Positions 33,239 through 44,450 of a DNA stretch of 64,000 nucleotides are shown here, in pieces. The translations under genes and the position numbers were made by a program. The stretch spans positions 2,418,001 to 2,482,000 of the forward strand of contig JAGVVL010000001.1 in assembly GCA_018287875.1 (NCBI GenBank), given 5' to 3'. The stretch's first letter is position 1, and each line of letters starts with the position of its first letter. The stretch comes from Nigrospora sphaerica. Its lineage: Eukaryota; Ascomycota; Sordariomycetes; Amphisphaeriales; Apiosporaceae. A model generated the notes under the pieces. That model was not told the origin of the DNA and did not search any database. It saw only the letters and a program-made list of their open reading frames with translations.

Positions 33239-35419
33239 ATGGCGCCGCGCGAGAAGAGCCAATTGAAGCGCGTTCGGGTACGTTTCTCGCCCTCTCATCG
33301 TCTGCTCACCCTCGTAACCCGTCACGGCGCAGGACTCGCCCGTCGAAACCGACGCGAAGAAACCCCGCCGCTCCGAGAGGATCTCCAACGGTGACCACCT
33401 CAAGACCCCCGTGACCAAGAACCAGCAGCAACTCCCCTCGCCCGTTACCGCAACGGGCGACCACAGCGGCGGCAGCGGCAGCGGTAGCACCATCAAAGAC
33501 TACGGCGAGTACGCTGCCACGCCGCCGCCGCCCGGCGGCCCCGGTAGCCAGTTCGCCCAGCGGGCCACCCCCGAAGACACTTTCTCGCAGAACCCGGCCC
33601 CGTCCTCGCCTCCCCACGATACCCAGGCTGCCCCGTCACAGCTTGTCGACCAGAACGCCGCTCTTTCGGACGAGGTCGAGGACGAGGTCAAGGAAGGCGT
33701 GTGGGGCTATCTCTTTCCTCTCGACACCCAGTACGGCCGCTGCGTGGTCCTGAAGAAGCGACACTCCTGCCCACTTCCTGATGCCGTTAGCGGCTCGAGG
33801 CCCGTCAATGAAGGCGATGTCCATGGCCCCATGGAGCAGGAGGAGGCATTCGAGAAGAGCAAGGCTGGCTCGGGCGTCCCGGCGGGCGGCTATCTGATCG
33901 GCCGACACCCCGAGTGCGATGTCGTCGTGAACGACCCCATCGTGTCAAACCGACACTCGCTGCTCTTCATCGAGAACAAAGGCCACGATGTAATTGCCGT
34001 TCTCGAAGACCTGTCGAGCAATGGCACGTTCGTCAACGAGGCCATCATCGGTCGCAACAAGCGAAGGGAGCTGCAGGACAACGACGAGATTGCCGTGAAC
34101 GACAAGGCGCGCTTCATTTTCCGGTACCCACGGAGCCGTATGTCGAGCGCTTTCCTACAGCAATACACGCTGCTCGAGCGCCTGGGCAAAGGTCACTTCG
34201 CCGAGGTCTTCTTGTGCGTTGAGAAATCGAGCGGCACTAGGTACGCCGTCAAGATCTTCACCAAGCAGGCCGGCGTGGAAGAGCGCTCCAAAACCGACGG
34301 CCTGCAGCAGGAGATTGCCGTCCTCATGGGTGTGAGCCATCCCAACGTCTTGTGCTTGAAGGATACTTTCAACGAGAAAAACGCCGTGTATCTCGTTTTG
34401 GAGCTGGCTCCCGAGGGCGAGCTCTTCAACCACATTGTGATGAAACAGAAGCTGAGTGAGGAGGAGTCGCGGCACTTGTTCATCCAGTTGTTCCAGGGCA
34501 TCAAATACTTGGTACGTCTCCATTCGAGGGCCGCCCGGTGCTGATTTGGCTAACGGCGGAACAGCACGATCGCAACATTGTCCATCGTGACATCAAGCTG
34601 GAAAACATCCTTGTCGTGGACAAGGAAATTCACGTCAAGCTGGCTGATTTCGGTTTGGCCAAGATCGTCGGCGAAGAGTCCTTCACCACGACTCTCTGCG
34701 GTACCCCAAGTTACGTGGCGCCCGAGATCCTGGCTGAGGGCAGGCACAGAAAGTACACCAAAGCCGTCGATATCTGGTCCCTGGGCGTGGTTTTGTACAT
34801 TTGCCTTTGCGGCTTCCCGCCCTTTTCCGACGAGCTCTATTCCCGAGACTTCCCGTACACGCTGTCGCAGCAGATTAAGAGCGGGCGGTTCGACTACCCC
34901 TCGCCTTACTGGGACTCGGTCGGCGACCCGGCACTGGACCTCATCGACTCGATGTTGGTCGTCGACCCTGAAAAGCGCTTCACTGTGGATCAGTGCCTGT
35001 CACATCCGTGGATTACACAGCAGCTGCCCGGCGTGAACGACAGCACAGACGGTCTTGTCGCCGGCATCGATTCGTTGGACGTGAAACGGCGCGGTGTGTA
35101 CCGTGAGCGTACCATGCTCTCCGACATCAACAGCGTCACGGTCGCCCACCAAATCCCCGTTGACCCAGAGGCCAACTCCAAAGGGCCCGTCAAGGTGTAT
35201 TCCAAGAACCACGTTCCCCAAGGCGCGACGAGTACGACCGCTCCCGTGGAGCCACGGCCGGCCGACAACCGGGACACGCGTGAATTCATTGAAATGGGCG
35301 GAAAGGGCGACCAGGTACTATTTGCCAACGACGGGGACAGCATCTACAGCAAAGGCGAAGCCCAAAACGCCAGGGCCAAGGCCAAGGGCAAAGCCAAGCC
35401 CAAGACGAATGGCCGCTGA
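33239..35419 (+). CDS. prd-4: FHA-domain checkpoint kinase, Chk2/Cds1/PRD-4 type, three exons
   Basis: Ser/Thr kinase activated by DNA damage downstream of ATM/ATR-type kinases; the Neurospora homologue PRD-4 also links damage to the circadian clock. Exons 33239-33277, 33333-34511, 34565-35419; 2073 nt, 690 aa. N-terminal SQ/TQ sites at residues 7, 85, 98, 110 and 115 form a cluster for upstream kinases. The FHA domain (about 145-265) has GRHPECDVVV (G203-R204) and NRHS and SSNGTFVNE, the phosphothreonine-binding elements. The kinase domain (about 291-560) has LGKGHFAEVF, catalytic K320, HRDIKLEN (D415), DFG (D434) and CGTPSYVAPE. The activation loop holds TTT (447-449). The tail ends in a Lys/Ala-rich basic stretch (AKAKGKAKPK), a likely nuclear signal. 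All key residues are intact. Confidence 0.95.
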
Positions 35420-36374
35420 GTCACGCCGGAGTCTCACGGCCCCAACGTCTCTGTTTGTGTGGTATGTGCGAGTTGCTATGTGTTTCTATCTTGCGGTTCG
35501 GAGTTTAAGCGGCCATGGCATCGGCGTTGGGGGTTAGCATGCGGAAGCTGTCGACTACTAGGTCCTCAGAATCGGCCTCGCTCGCATCGACCTATTGATG
35601 ACGGGGATACCACTGCAAGCCGCGAGTGGCGAAGCTGTCGGTCGGCGTTGTTGGGATTTGAAAACTGGTGCTCGATACTGGGTCGGCCAATCACTCTCTG
35701 CATGTATTTCTTTGTCGGCATTTGACAGGGCCGTTGTCGCTTTTATTTGTCTTGGCATATAGCGGGGCCCACCGGTACAGGGCAGAGAATGTGCATTGTC
35801 TGGAAGATGGGCATGTCTTACATAGTGCCCGGTGGAAGTGGTGGAACTATGTGGAACTATGTGGCAGTACGTCAGGCTGACAGTATGGACCGGGGCTACG
35901 CCGTTGAACCCCCAGATAGTGCTTTATATACCACCCAAGTCACCAGCCTGGTCCGCGATGTGCAGGTCAGTGTTGTAGAGGTAATATTATCGAGAAGGCG
36001 AACTGCTGGTCCGAGGCCTTCAACATACGAGCTAAATGCAATACCAAATTCACAGCCGTCTCATCTTCGTGCAGACGAGCTACGTAGCTCCATAACGCCA
36101 GTCGCCATGCCGGGAGGCGGGGGACCTGATGCCCATAACCGCCGATCCCCTTTTCCGCCTGCGCTCCAACCCCCTATGCTGTGTGGTTTCTCTCCCACTT
36201 TTGTGCAGAGGCTGTATCCAATGAGGTATGCCCTGCTGGCTGGCATACCGCACATCTGTCTGCCTTTCTCTGTCCTGTTGAGTCCTTCTGTTCAACCCCC
36301 AACCCTCTTCCCCCCCCCAATTTTCCCCGTCGTTGTCTTTTCCGCATCACAGCGTACGATCACGGCCGCTCGTC
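35420..36374. other. Convergent 3' flanks, PRD-4 / membrane protein
   Basis: About 950 bp between converging genes. Expected 3' UTRs; a duplicated 10-mer GTGGAACTAT occurs at about 35850-35870. No gene recognised. Confidence 0.5.
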
Positions 36375-39300
36375 TCAGGCGGCGACCGAGTTTCGGCCCT
36401 GCCAGTTGACCCACTCGCAGGCGCAGCCGCCGGTGCCGCCGTCGATGCCGCCGCGGGCGAGGTCGGTGTCGTCCTTGCCGAGGCCGTTGACGAGGGTGCC
36501 GCCAAAGCCGCGGTCGACGACGACGACGGCGGCGCTGGCGGCGTCGGGGCGGCCGCGCTCGTCGACGCGGTTCACCCACGTCGCCTTGGTCAGGCGGCTG
36601 CCCCCGTGCAGGTCCTCGGCCACCGTCACGGGGTACGGCATGGTGCCGGGCCGCTCCGCCTCGGCCGGGGTGCCGTCGTTGTTGTCGTTGTCGTTGCCGC
36701 GGCGGCGGCGCCCGATCAACTGCGTCGTGTTGGCCCGCCTCGTCCAGATCTTGACGACGAAGCGCGTCTGCGCGAAGGAGACGACGAAGCGGGCATCCGA
36801 GAGGCGGGCACCGCCGTCGCGGTCCGACGGTATCGCGCGCCGCTGGTCGAACAGGTAGACGGACTTGGTGAAGTAGGTGTGGAAGCCGTAGTGCTCAGTG
36901 GGCAGACCGCGGTCGAACAGGCGCAGCGGCTGCTGCGTCGCGAGCGGGAACAGGCGCGCGGGCGCCCCGGTGCCATCGGCGAGCGTCGCCGGCGCCGGCA
37001 GAAAGTCGCTGATGTTGAGGGGTGACGGTGCGCCCTGATCCGGCGCGCCGCCGGTGCCACTGCCGACGTCGGCGCGTCGCGCCAACATGTCGGGCCCCAC
37101 GGGCCGGTCCACCGCCGGCAGGAGGCTGATGAAGAAGGGTGTCGGTTCGCCCTCCTTTCTGGCGGCTACGATGTCGTCCGTAGTGTTGCCGAGGAAGAAG
37201 GTTTCGGCGATGGAGGGCGGCGCGGGCGTCGGCTCAAAGCCCTCGTCGTACACGCGGTCACGGCGAACCATCTCGGCGGCGCGAACTGAGGGTGCCGAGG
37301 CCGACGAGCGACTGGTGCCCTCCTTGCCGGCGTTGGGCATCTTCTCGCGCTCGGAGCCGTCGTTCTTCCAGAGGGCGCGCGTGTTGTTGTCGTACTGAAT
37401 CTGGAAAACGAACTGGGGGCTTTCGGGGGCGAAGGGTGACTTGGGGTCCTGCTCATCCTTGGGGACGGCACAGCTCCACGCCGTCGGCGCATTGTTGGTG
37501 ACGCAGCCGTCGACAGATCTGGTCCTGTCGGGCCCCGTCATGGTCAAGACGCCCGTGGGCATGGGCGGGAAGTCGGTGAGGTTAAGCCAGATGGACCGGG
37601 GCTGCTCTTGCGCGGCGGGCTTGCGAGTCAGCAACACGCCCAGGACGACCGAGACGATGATGATGACGGCGAGCACGACGCCGCAGACGCCCAGGCACAC
37701 CCGGCGCCGCTTTCGTCCCTCGCGGCCCGTCCGCCCGAAGCACCCGTTGGCCGGCATGCAGCCGCGCCCGCGCCAAAAGCCGCCAACTTTGCGCGCGGCC
37801 ACCTCTTCCTTCTCGTATCGCCGACGAGTGCGCTCGACCCGGTGTCTATCCCCAGGTGCCCCTTGGAAGTGATTGCCAGTTACTAGAGACGCGACCGGCC
37901 GGTCCGGGAGGACGGCTGGCGGCACGATCCGCGGCGTGATGGGGATTTCAGACATGTTGATGGCGCCCTGTGAGGACATGGTCCCGGGAATACCAGGCGA
38001 TAGAGGGCCAGGGGACGGAATGGGCTGTGGGCTTGCTCGGCGCGAAGGCGGTAAGATAACGCCGTATTTCACTTGATTCACTGCGGTGGGTGGCGAATAC
38101 GGCGGAGGCTGTTCGGCGGGTGCCTGGTTTTCCTCAATCAGTATTCTTGCCTTCTCCGCGTGCGTCTCCGGGCGCGAGGAAGACCCCGATCCTCCTGGGA
38201 TGGTTATATCGGAGTCGTTTGAGGGTCGCGCCGTAGGAGCTGTGTGCTGGGCCCGCAGGAGAGGGTGAATGTGTGTATTGCTGGGTTCGGTGGGCGTCGC
38301 CGTCTGCTGCCTCTTCTCGTCAACGCTCTGCCACCATTCCTGCGGCGCATTGCTGGTGGAGGAGCCTGCAACGGGTTGCAGTGTTTGTGGCCGAAAAGGA
38401 TTGTTTTGCGAAAGCGGTGTTCGTTGGTTCAGAGGCGTTTTCAGGTAGTCCCACCAGCCGCTGGTTTGCGTGTCGGCACTCTGGGGGCTGGCGGTGGAGG
38501 GCTTTCCCCTGAAGGATTTCCGCGCGTTCAACGGGCTGCCGTCTTCCTCGAAAAGAGTACATGGGGTCCCTACTTCCTCCTCGTCGGTGTCCGGAAAGGC
38601 GTCGGGCTGCGTTTGCTTGAACTTCAGAGTGGCTGGAAGGGCGGGCACCGGAGGCACGTTGCCGGCACCGGCATTCGCTCCGTAGTAAGTGTACTGCGAG
38701 TAAATACTTGAGGCCGCACGTGAGCTTGGGCCCGGTGAGTCGCTTGCCTCGGTATCGGGGGACCACACGGAGCAAAGCTGCTGAGGTGCCGGGACCGCGC
38801 CGTTGGCCCTCCTTTGTGCGCTTTGCTTGAGGTAGTTTCTCATATCCACTGGGGTTTCGACCACGGCGGTCTGGGGGCTGACTTCATGAGACGACAGGTC
38901 GTCAGAGGGGAAAGCGATGCCAATGACGATAGGCCGCGAGCCGGGTGAGAGATCCGAGTCGGTGCCACGTACTGCCTTCTTGGCCGCTTTACTGTTGCGG
39001 GAACCTGGAGGTTTGGTCGCCTTTAGCCAGGCGAGGCTGCCGATAGAGGCCGAGTTGGGGGAGCCTTCGAGTGCCCTCAGGGCGGCGGAATCTTGGAATC
39101 TTGCGTGCTGCTGCTGTTGGGGAGTGGCCTTGCGGAACTGGGACATGTCGGTCACGAGTTTGATGCCAACTTCAGCATTCTGGGCTTTTTGACGTCGCCT
39201 CGACGTCAGACGCAAGAGCTGCTCTGTGCGAGCATGCTGGAAGGCGCTCTCGGTAGTGTCGATCAAGGGGCAATCGTCCTTGTCCACCGACATGTCAGGC

Positions 39301-39392
39301 GTCTCCTCATCGCAGGATTCCCACTCGTCTCTTTCTGACGGACTCTGGACCGGGTAAAGCCGGCCGGTCTTTGTTTGCATGGTGGAAACCAT
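36375..39392 (-). CDS. Large single-pass membrane protein, fungal-specific, function unknown
   Basis: Single exon, 1005 aa from the ATG at 39392 (MVSTMQTKTGRLYPV); another ATG four codons on is possible, and the open frame extends further upstream without any ATG. Residues 1-560 are hydrophilic, Ser/Pro/Gln-rich and probably cytosolic, with a basic, Cys-containing stretch (WRGRGCMPANGCFGRTG) just before one membrane helix (about 565-588, CGVVLAVIIIVSVVLGVLL). The outer part of about 415 residues starts with SIWLNLTDFPPMPTG, has several N-glycosylation sequons and conserved-looking Cys (GCVTNNAPTAWSCAVP), and a block TEHYGFHTYFTKSVYLF. Proteins of this layout in Sordariomycetes are sometimes labelled glycoprotease family, but I see no protease motif. 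A cell-surface or wall-sensing role is possible but unproven. Confidence 0.75.
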   Translation of the reverse strand: MVSTMQTKTGRLYPVQSPSERDEWESCDEETPDMSVDKDDCPLIDTTESAFQHARTEQLLRLTSRRRQKAQNAEVGIKLVTDMSQFRKATPQQQQHARFQDSAALRALEGSPNSASIGSLAWLKATKPPGSRNSKAAKKAVRGTDSDLSPGSRPIVIGIAFPSDDLSSHEVSPQTAVVETPVDMRNYLKQSAQRRANGAVPAPQQLCSVWSPDTEASDSPGPSSRAASSIYSQYTYYGANAGAGNVPPVPALPATLKFKQTQPDAFPDTDEEEVGTPCTLFEEDGSPLNARKSFRGKPSTASPQSADTQTSGWWDYLKTPLNQRTPLSQNNPFRPQTLQPVAGSSTSNAPQEWWQSVDEKRQQTATPTEPSNTHIHPLLRAQHTAPTARPSNDSDITIPGGSGSSSRPETHAEKARILIEENQAPAEQPPPYSPPTAVNQVKYGVILPPSRRASPQPIPSPGPLSPGIPGTMSSQGAINMSEIPITPRIVPPAVLPDRPVASLVTGNHFQGAPGDRHRVERTRRRYEKEEVAARKVGGFWRGRGCMPANGCFGRTGREGRKRRRVCLGVCGVVLAVIIIVSVVLGVLLTRKPAAQEQPRSIWLNLTDFPPMPTGVLTMTGPDRTRSVDGCVTNNAPTAWSCAVPKDEQDPKSPFAPESPQFVFQIQYDNNTRALWKNDGSEREKMPNAGKEGTSRSSASAPSVRAAEMVRRDRVYDEGFEPTPAPPSIAETFFLGNTTDDIVAARKEGEPTPFFISLLPAVDRPVGPDMLARRADVGSGTGGAPDQGAPSPLNISDFLPAPATLADGTGAPARLFPLATQQPLRLFDRGLPTEHYGFHTYFTKSVYLFDQRRAIPSDRDGGARLSDARFVVSFAQTRFVVKIWTRRANTTQLIGRRRRGNDNDNNDGTPAEAERPGTMPYPVTVAEDLHGGSRLTKATWVNRVDERGRPDAASAAVVVVDRGFGGTLVNGLGKDDTDLARGGIDGGTGGCACEWVNWQGRNSVAA

Positions 39393-41138
39393 GGTGTGTA
39401 TGGTGTGGTGGTGTTTTGTCGTGCTTTGTGAGTCTGGGGGTTCGAGAAGTAGAACGGTCGACAGTATGTACCGAAGCAGAAAGGGTCCCGAGGAAGCCGG
39501 CGGCGAGCCCAGGGAAGTATTACAAATAGACGGGAAAAGTGAAATGCCGGTGGTGAGGTGACAATCAGAATTTCCAACACGGCTTGCAGGAATGAAAACA
39601 ATGATACATCCAAGTGAAGGTGTGGGAGGAGCCAATGAGAGCAGCCCTGTAAGTAGTAAAGCTCAGTGTGTAATTATACGGCAAGGCACCCACACGAAAG
39701 GAATAAGGACAAGGGAAAACTCGAAAACAACCGTCTCGACGCGGGAAGAGGCAGAAGAGGTCATTGTGAGCTAGCTGGTGCCAGCGGGAGGGAGCGGGCT
39801 GGAATTAAAGGCCTTGGGCGACGAGGCCCGACTCACACGAGCCGTACACGCAACAGCCGCGTGCCCGGGGGGGCCCAACTTTTCCAACTTCCGTTTGGGG
39901 CCAGCAGCGAATGCATGGGGGGCCACGACGCCCCGCCCTTCGCCCTCGCATGGCGTCGGGTTCGCGACTTCTCGACCAACCGAGCGGCTTGAACGGCTGA
40001 GGGCGCCGTGTGAGTGGCCGACCGTTCCTGGGAGGCGAGTGGAGAGAGGGCCCGAGGACATCGAACGGGACTCGGCCGGCGCCCGCGGTTCTGCACCTGA
40101 GAGGCTGAAACGGCGATGCGGTTGGCGGACCTGCGGACTGGGGGGGGGGAGGGAAGCGTCGCCTACGGAGTACTCGGTATGGGCAGAACGGGCGAGGCCT
40201 GTACGCAGTAGAAAATAGCCGCCGTCGCCATCGCGGGTCGACACGCCATTGGCTGCGTCCCCTGGGGTCCCGATGGCCGCCAAGCGGCAACAGCGAAACG
40301 ACGCCGTATGATTGGTCCTCGAGCCACTCTCCCCGCGCCTGCCAGTTTGGCCCTGGTGGGATCCGCTCGCCTACCGGGCCGCATAGGATCCAGTCAGTGG
40401 TGGAGTACCTACAGAGTATTGGAAGAGATAATTAATTACATCGTACTTCCGTGCGACGTACGCATACACTTCTGAATACCCCAAAGTCTCTGCTGCTGGG
40501 GGCCCTCTTGGGCGCCAGAACCCATGTATACATGGTGGTTTACACAACCTCCATCGCCTTCCTACATACATGTACCTGTGTAAGTAGTTGGGGAGAGCCC
40601 AGACTAACACGACAAGTGGCCCACAGGCGGTCGCTTGGGCGGCCAGAGGGACCACCCACGAAGCTCGCGAACCACGCCACCCCGTTGGGTTTGATCCTTT
40701 GCCGTCATCCAGGGACGGCATGGATGTTACAGTGTCGAGCCGTCCACCTGCTTCCCTTCCCACCCCAGGAGCAGCCGGTCGCGTTTGCGGCCGCACCGGA
40801 AGGCTGGCAGATGGAACCCCCGGCAGCCCGGGACAAGCACTCGCCGAGCCCACTGCACCATCACACGACACGCTTGGTTGGTCCGAGGCCGTTGGATGCG
40901 CGTTACAGTCCGTATCATGTTTATTCCCTCTATGTGTGGGGTAAAGAGGCCGGAAGTCGCACGTATGCCCCGTTCCCTCATTCCACAGGTCTTCTCGACC
41001 ATCCCGACCCCGTCTGATAAGAAATATCCATGTACCCCAACGTATAAGTATATACCTCTAAATGTTCTCAGAGCCAAGCAAAAGGCTGCTCCGTCCCGTA
41101 GCCAGCGGGTTCGACCGCTTGCGCCACCCGGTACCCCC
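39393..41138. other. Intergenic, no gene recognised
   Basis: About 1.75 kb between the membrane protein promoter and the cellulase 3' end. A TACGGAGTACT motif lies at about 40164-40174. GC-rich frames at 39770-40290 on both strands lack family motifs. Confidence 0.5.
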
Positions 41139-42670
41139 TTAAGCCGAGAAGGTCGAGTTGATGGCGCCAAACTTGATGTCAGAGAAGACGACGGCGGCGT
41201 CGGGGTGAGCGGCCTCGACGTTCTTGGGCAGGCCGGCCTCGGGGTCGCAGCGGCCGCGCAGGATGCCGGGCTTGGAGGCGTCGGCGTCGACGGGGAAGCG
41301 GGAGTCGAGCCAGTTCATCGAGGCCGAGTGGTCGTCCCAAATGCTCATAACGAGCACCATGCTCTTCAGGGCCTTGGCCATCTGGCCCAGCCCGCCGAGC
41401 TCGCTGAAGTAGTCGTTGTCGCCGAAGGCCGCCTTCTGCTGCTTGCAGAAGCCGTCGGTGATGTGGTTGACGGCGTCGACGCCGGCGACGGCCGACACCG
41501 AGTTGGCGACGGTCTTGCCGCCCTGCACGTAGAAGCGGTTGATCTGCTTGAGCGCGCCCGAATCGGTGCCGTCAACCGTCTCGAACTGCGTCACCACCGT
41601 CACCGGCTTGGCCGTGTCGATCGTCTTGCCCGGCCCGTAGAAGTCCTGGTTGCCCATGCGGAACGAGTTGAAGTCGCAGCCGTCCTTGTCGCAGATGCTC
41701 TTGTACCGGTCGTCTCCGCTGCTGCCGCAGTCGGCGCCCTCGCAGCGCGCGAGCCCGTCCGACTTGCACGGGTGCGGCGTGTACGCCGTCGCGTCCAGGT
41801 TGGCCTCCCAGATGTCCATCTCGGGGCAGCAGGAGCCGTACTTGCCGGAGCCGGCGTTGGGGTCGTTGTCCGAGCTCACCCAGCCCTCCGAGTTGGCCTC
41901 GCCGTTGATGAACTTGATGTCCAACGGGCACTGGGCGTCGCAGTAACCGGTTCTGTCGGCCTCTTGTCAGCAGACGCTTCACTGTACGTCACCACGCGCA
42001 CGCCATGGCGCCAGGGGAGGGGAACCCTTACCCGTACTTGGCTCCGGCCTTGTTGCCCGCGTACTGGCCGCTGCCGCCGTCGGCCGCCATCTGGGAGAAG
42101 TAGAGGGCGCCGTTGAGACCGCACGGGAGGTTCGACACGTCCACGGTGAAGGTGAACTCCTTGTTCAGGAGGTTGAACGTGCGGTACTTGTCCTCAGACT
42201 CCATGAGGTAGACGCGCGAGCCCACGTTGGTGTTGGAGCCCTTGGTGACGAACTGCAGGCGCAGCGAGCCCGACGACGGCGTCGAGATACCGTACGTCCC
42301 CTTATAGTCGGCACCCTCGAGGGCGCAGTTCTTGGCGCAGCTCTGTCCGTTTCTCCGTTCAGCACATGCACCCCGGGGGGCTTCCCTTCGCGGGCGGGCG
42401 TCCTCGTCATCCACTTACCTTGCCGTCAGGGCAGAACTGGGAGTTCCACTTGTTGCCCGTGTAGCAGTTGGTGTAGCCGCCCACGCCGTGCGTCCACCGC
42501 CAGTTGGAGTCGAGCGTCACCGCGTCCGCGGCCGTCTGGCAGGCACCAGGGGCCGTGCAGATCTGGATGGGCATGCTGGGGTGGCTCTCGGGGGTGCTGT
42601 CGCCGACCTGCTGGGCTACGGCCGAGGTGGCGGCGAGCGAGAGCGCCGCGAGGGCGCTGAGGCGATACAT
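41139..42670 (-). CDS. GH7 cellobiohydrolase, single module, secreted, three exons
   Basis: Retaining exo-cellulase that releases cellobiose from reducing ends of cellulose. Exons 42670-42419, 42342-42032, 41952-41139; 1377 nt, 458 aa. Signal peptide about 1-19 ([19 protein letters not shown]) with mature N terminus QQVG, which in this family cyclises to pyroglutamate. The catalytic motif [11 protein letters not shown] gives nucleophile E232, D234 and acid/base E237. Other family blocks: [45 protein letters not shown]. Numerous Cys pairs fit the GH7 disulfide pattern. The loop-rich length and YTPHPC favour cellobiohydrolase over endoglucanase. The protein stops at INSTFSA, directly after the catalytic core: no linker and no CBM1. 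Both introns restore conserved sequence (PDGK-SCAKN and AKYG-TGYC). A TATA element lies 131 bp upstream; cellulose induction is expected from family. Confidence 0.95.
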
Positions 42671-44450
42671 GACGATCGGCAGTGCTTTAACAAGGAGAGA
42701 CGAGGGCGGGAGCAGTGATCAATGATGAACGCGCTGGCAGGGAGTGCAGATGCCTGTGACTGAGCTTCCATCCTCTCCTTGTGCCGGCGTCGACGGCCTC
42801 TTTATAGTACCGGATCGCCATGGTCATTGCCTTTGTGCTATATGCCCCTTCCGTCCCCCAATCCGGCAATGTTGCAAGGTAGCCGGCCACCTGCCCCTCA
42901 TCTTGCAACGGGAGTCAGTAAATTGGCAGTGCCGGCATCGACTGTTGGTATAGGCCGGCCAAGGGTACATCACAAGTGTGGGTGCCGCTAAACGGTACAT
43001 CGCTATTCGGAGTACGGTACCTTGCTTTTAACCCGGGCCAGCAAACAGTGTTTCTTCAAGATACCTCGGAGACCGAACCATTGCCACGAAGCCCTTGCCA
43101 TGACCCGAAACCCTTTACTAGCCCTGGTCACCTGCCCCGCGACGCGCGCGAGAGGCAGGGGCCCGAGTGGTAGGAACGCAAGAGGCAAGGGCGCGAGAGG
43201 CGGCGCCAGCGAGGTCAGCGATGGAGGTGCGGAACCATTTCGAAAGTACCGAAATCTCTTCCTCAAGTACCGCCAAGAGTATGCAGGGGGTTCAAGGTAC
43301 CCTCGGCGGATACACTCGATCAATAGACAGCAGCACTGTCAAGTTAATGGGCTCCGGCAACGGCTTGGAAAGCTTCGTCGAGCTTGTATAGCGCTCCACG
43401 GAGGCAGAGCACCGCTCCGTGGTCCAAAGCGGCGAAGATGGACACGGCCGGGGCCCCAAGCGGGAACCAAGACTGGAGACCCCAGCCGAATCGAAGCAGC
43501 GATGCGGAGAACCGAGCCTGTCGAGGGGGCCACGGGTGAATTGGCGACGGGGCAGAAGATCGTCTTGTGCCTTGGCGAAACTGGGCAACTGGGAGTCTTG
43601 GGCCTGTCAACCCGTGCAAGGATATACGCAGGCACGCTTTTCCCGACATCCTTCATACACGGCAACGTGCAACCTGCCGAGCGATGGCGGGCATGCCGCC
43701 TCGTGATTGGTGCGCTTTCAACGGGCGTAATATACTCCAAACCCCACGCATCTCTACCCGTCGCCTCTCATGGAGGGTTGAGCCGCCAGGCCGGCAGAGA
43801 GAACAAGGCGGGCAGCCCGCCCCGGATACATGTCCGCGTGCCAGGCGTTGCAGAGCTGCATCAACCGTCGGCGCGCAAGCCGAATGGCCGCCCGCGGGAG
43901 GGCGTCGTCGTTTGGGAAGGCTTGCAGCCGGAATGACGGCCGCTGCCTGTGAGCCGCATGCCGCGCTCCTTTGGATGCATCGCCGCCCTCCCAAGGGCGA
44001 GCCGCATGCTCGCACTCGTCATGACGCGTTGTGATTAGGGGCCGCATCGCATTCTTTTCCCCCGCGCCGCCGCACACGCACGCACCGGGAGGCCAGGTCA
44101 GGTGCCACATCGTTCGACAACGTCGACAGTTACCGTGGCGTGACTGTGTAGAAGTATGGAGCGCCTTGCGGAAGTGCTCCCGAAATCCCCCCTCCAGGCA
44201 CGCCGATCTTGGCCGGCTATGGCGAGCCGCAGACGGCGGGCCGGCACCTGCGTTGCTGCCCACTTTCCGCCACCTATCTCACGGTATCACCTGCCCGTGG
44301 CCCATAGCACGCTCATGCTGGCTTATTACCGACCGAAACGGCATCGGAACGTTGACGTGGAAGGACGATTTCGGAGCGAGAAGGTATATTTACTAAATGC
44401 AGTGTCCCAAACCAAACGCCAAGATGCCAGGATGTCGCCATACCCCTCTC
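42671..44450. other. GH7 promoter region and SIL1 3' flank
   Basis: About 1.8 kb. The left part carries the TATA element and a CCAAT (about 42857). A TTCGGAGTACGGTACC stretch lies near 43006-43021. Frames at 43020-44260 are GC-rich shadows without family motifs. Confidence 0.5.
42801..42806 (-). promoter_or_regulatory. TATA box of the GH7 gene
   Basis: TATAAA on the minus strand, 131 bp upstream of the ATG, in a GTACTATAAAGAGG context. Strongly induced secreted cellulase genes of fungi commonly have such TATA promoters. Confidence 0.55.

Noticed and set aside
36375..39635. Longer N terminus for the large membrane protein (to 39635)
   Set aside because: That start would be TTG; the first ATG in the frame is at 39392 and the upstream part reads like leader sequence.
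40785..42116. 443-codon plus-strand open frame
   Set aside because: Runs antisense through the GH7 gene and across its intron; a composition artefact.
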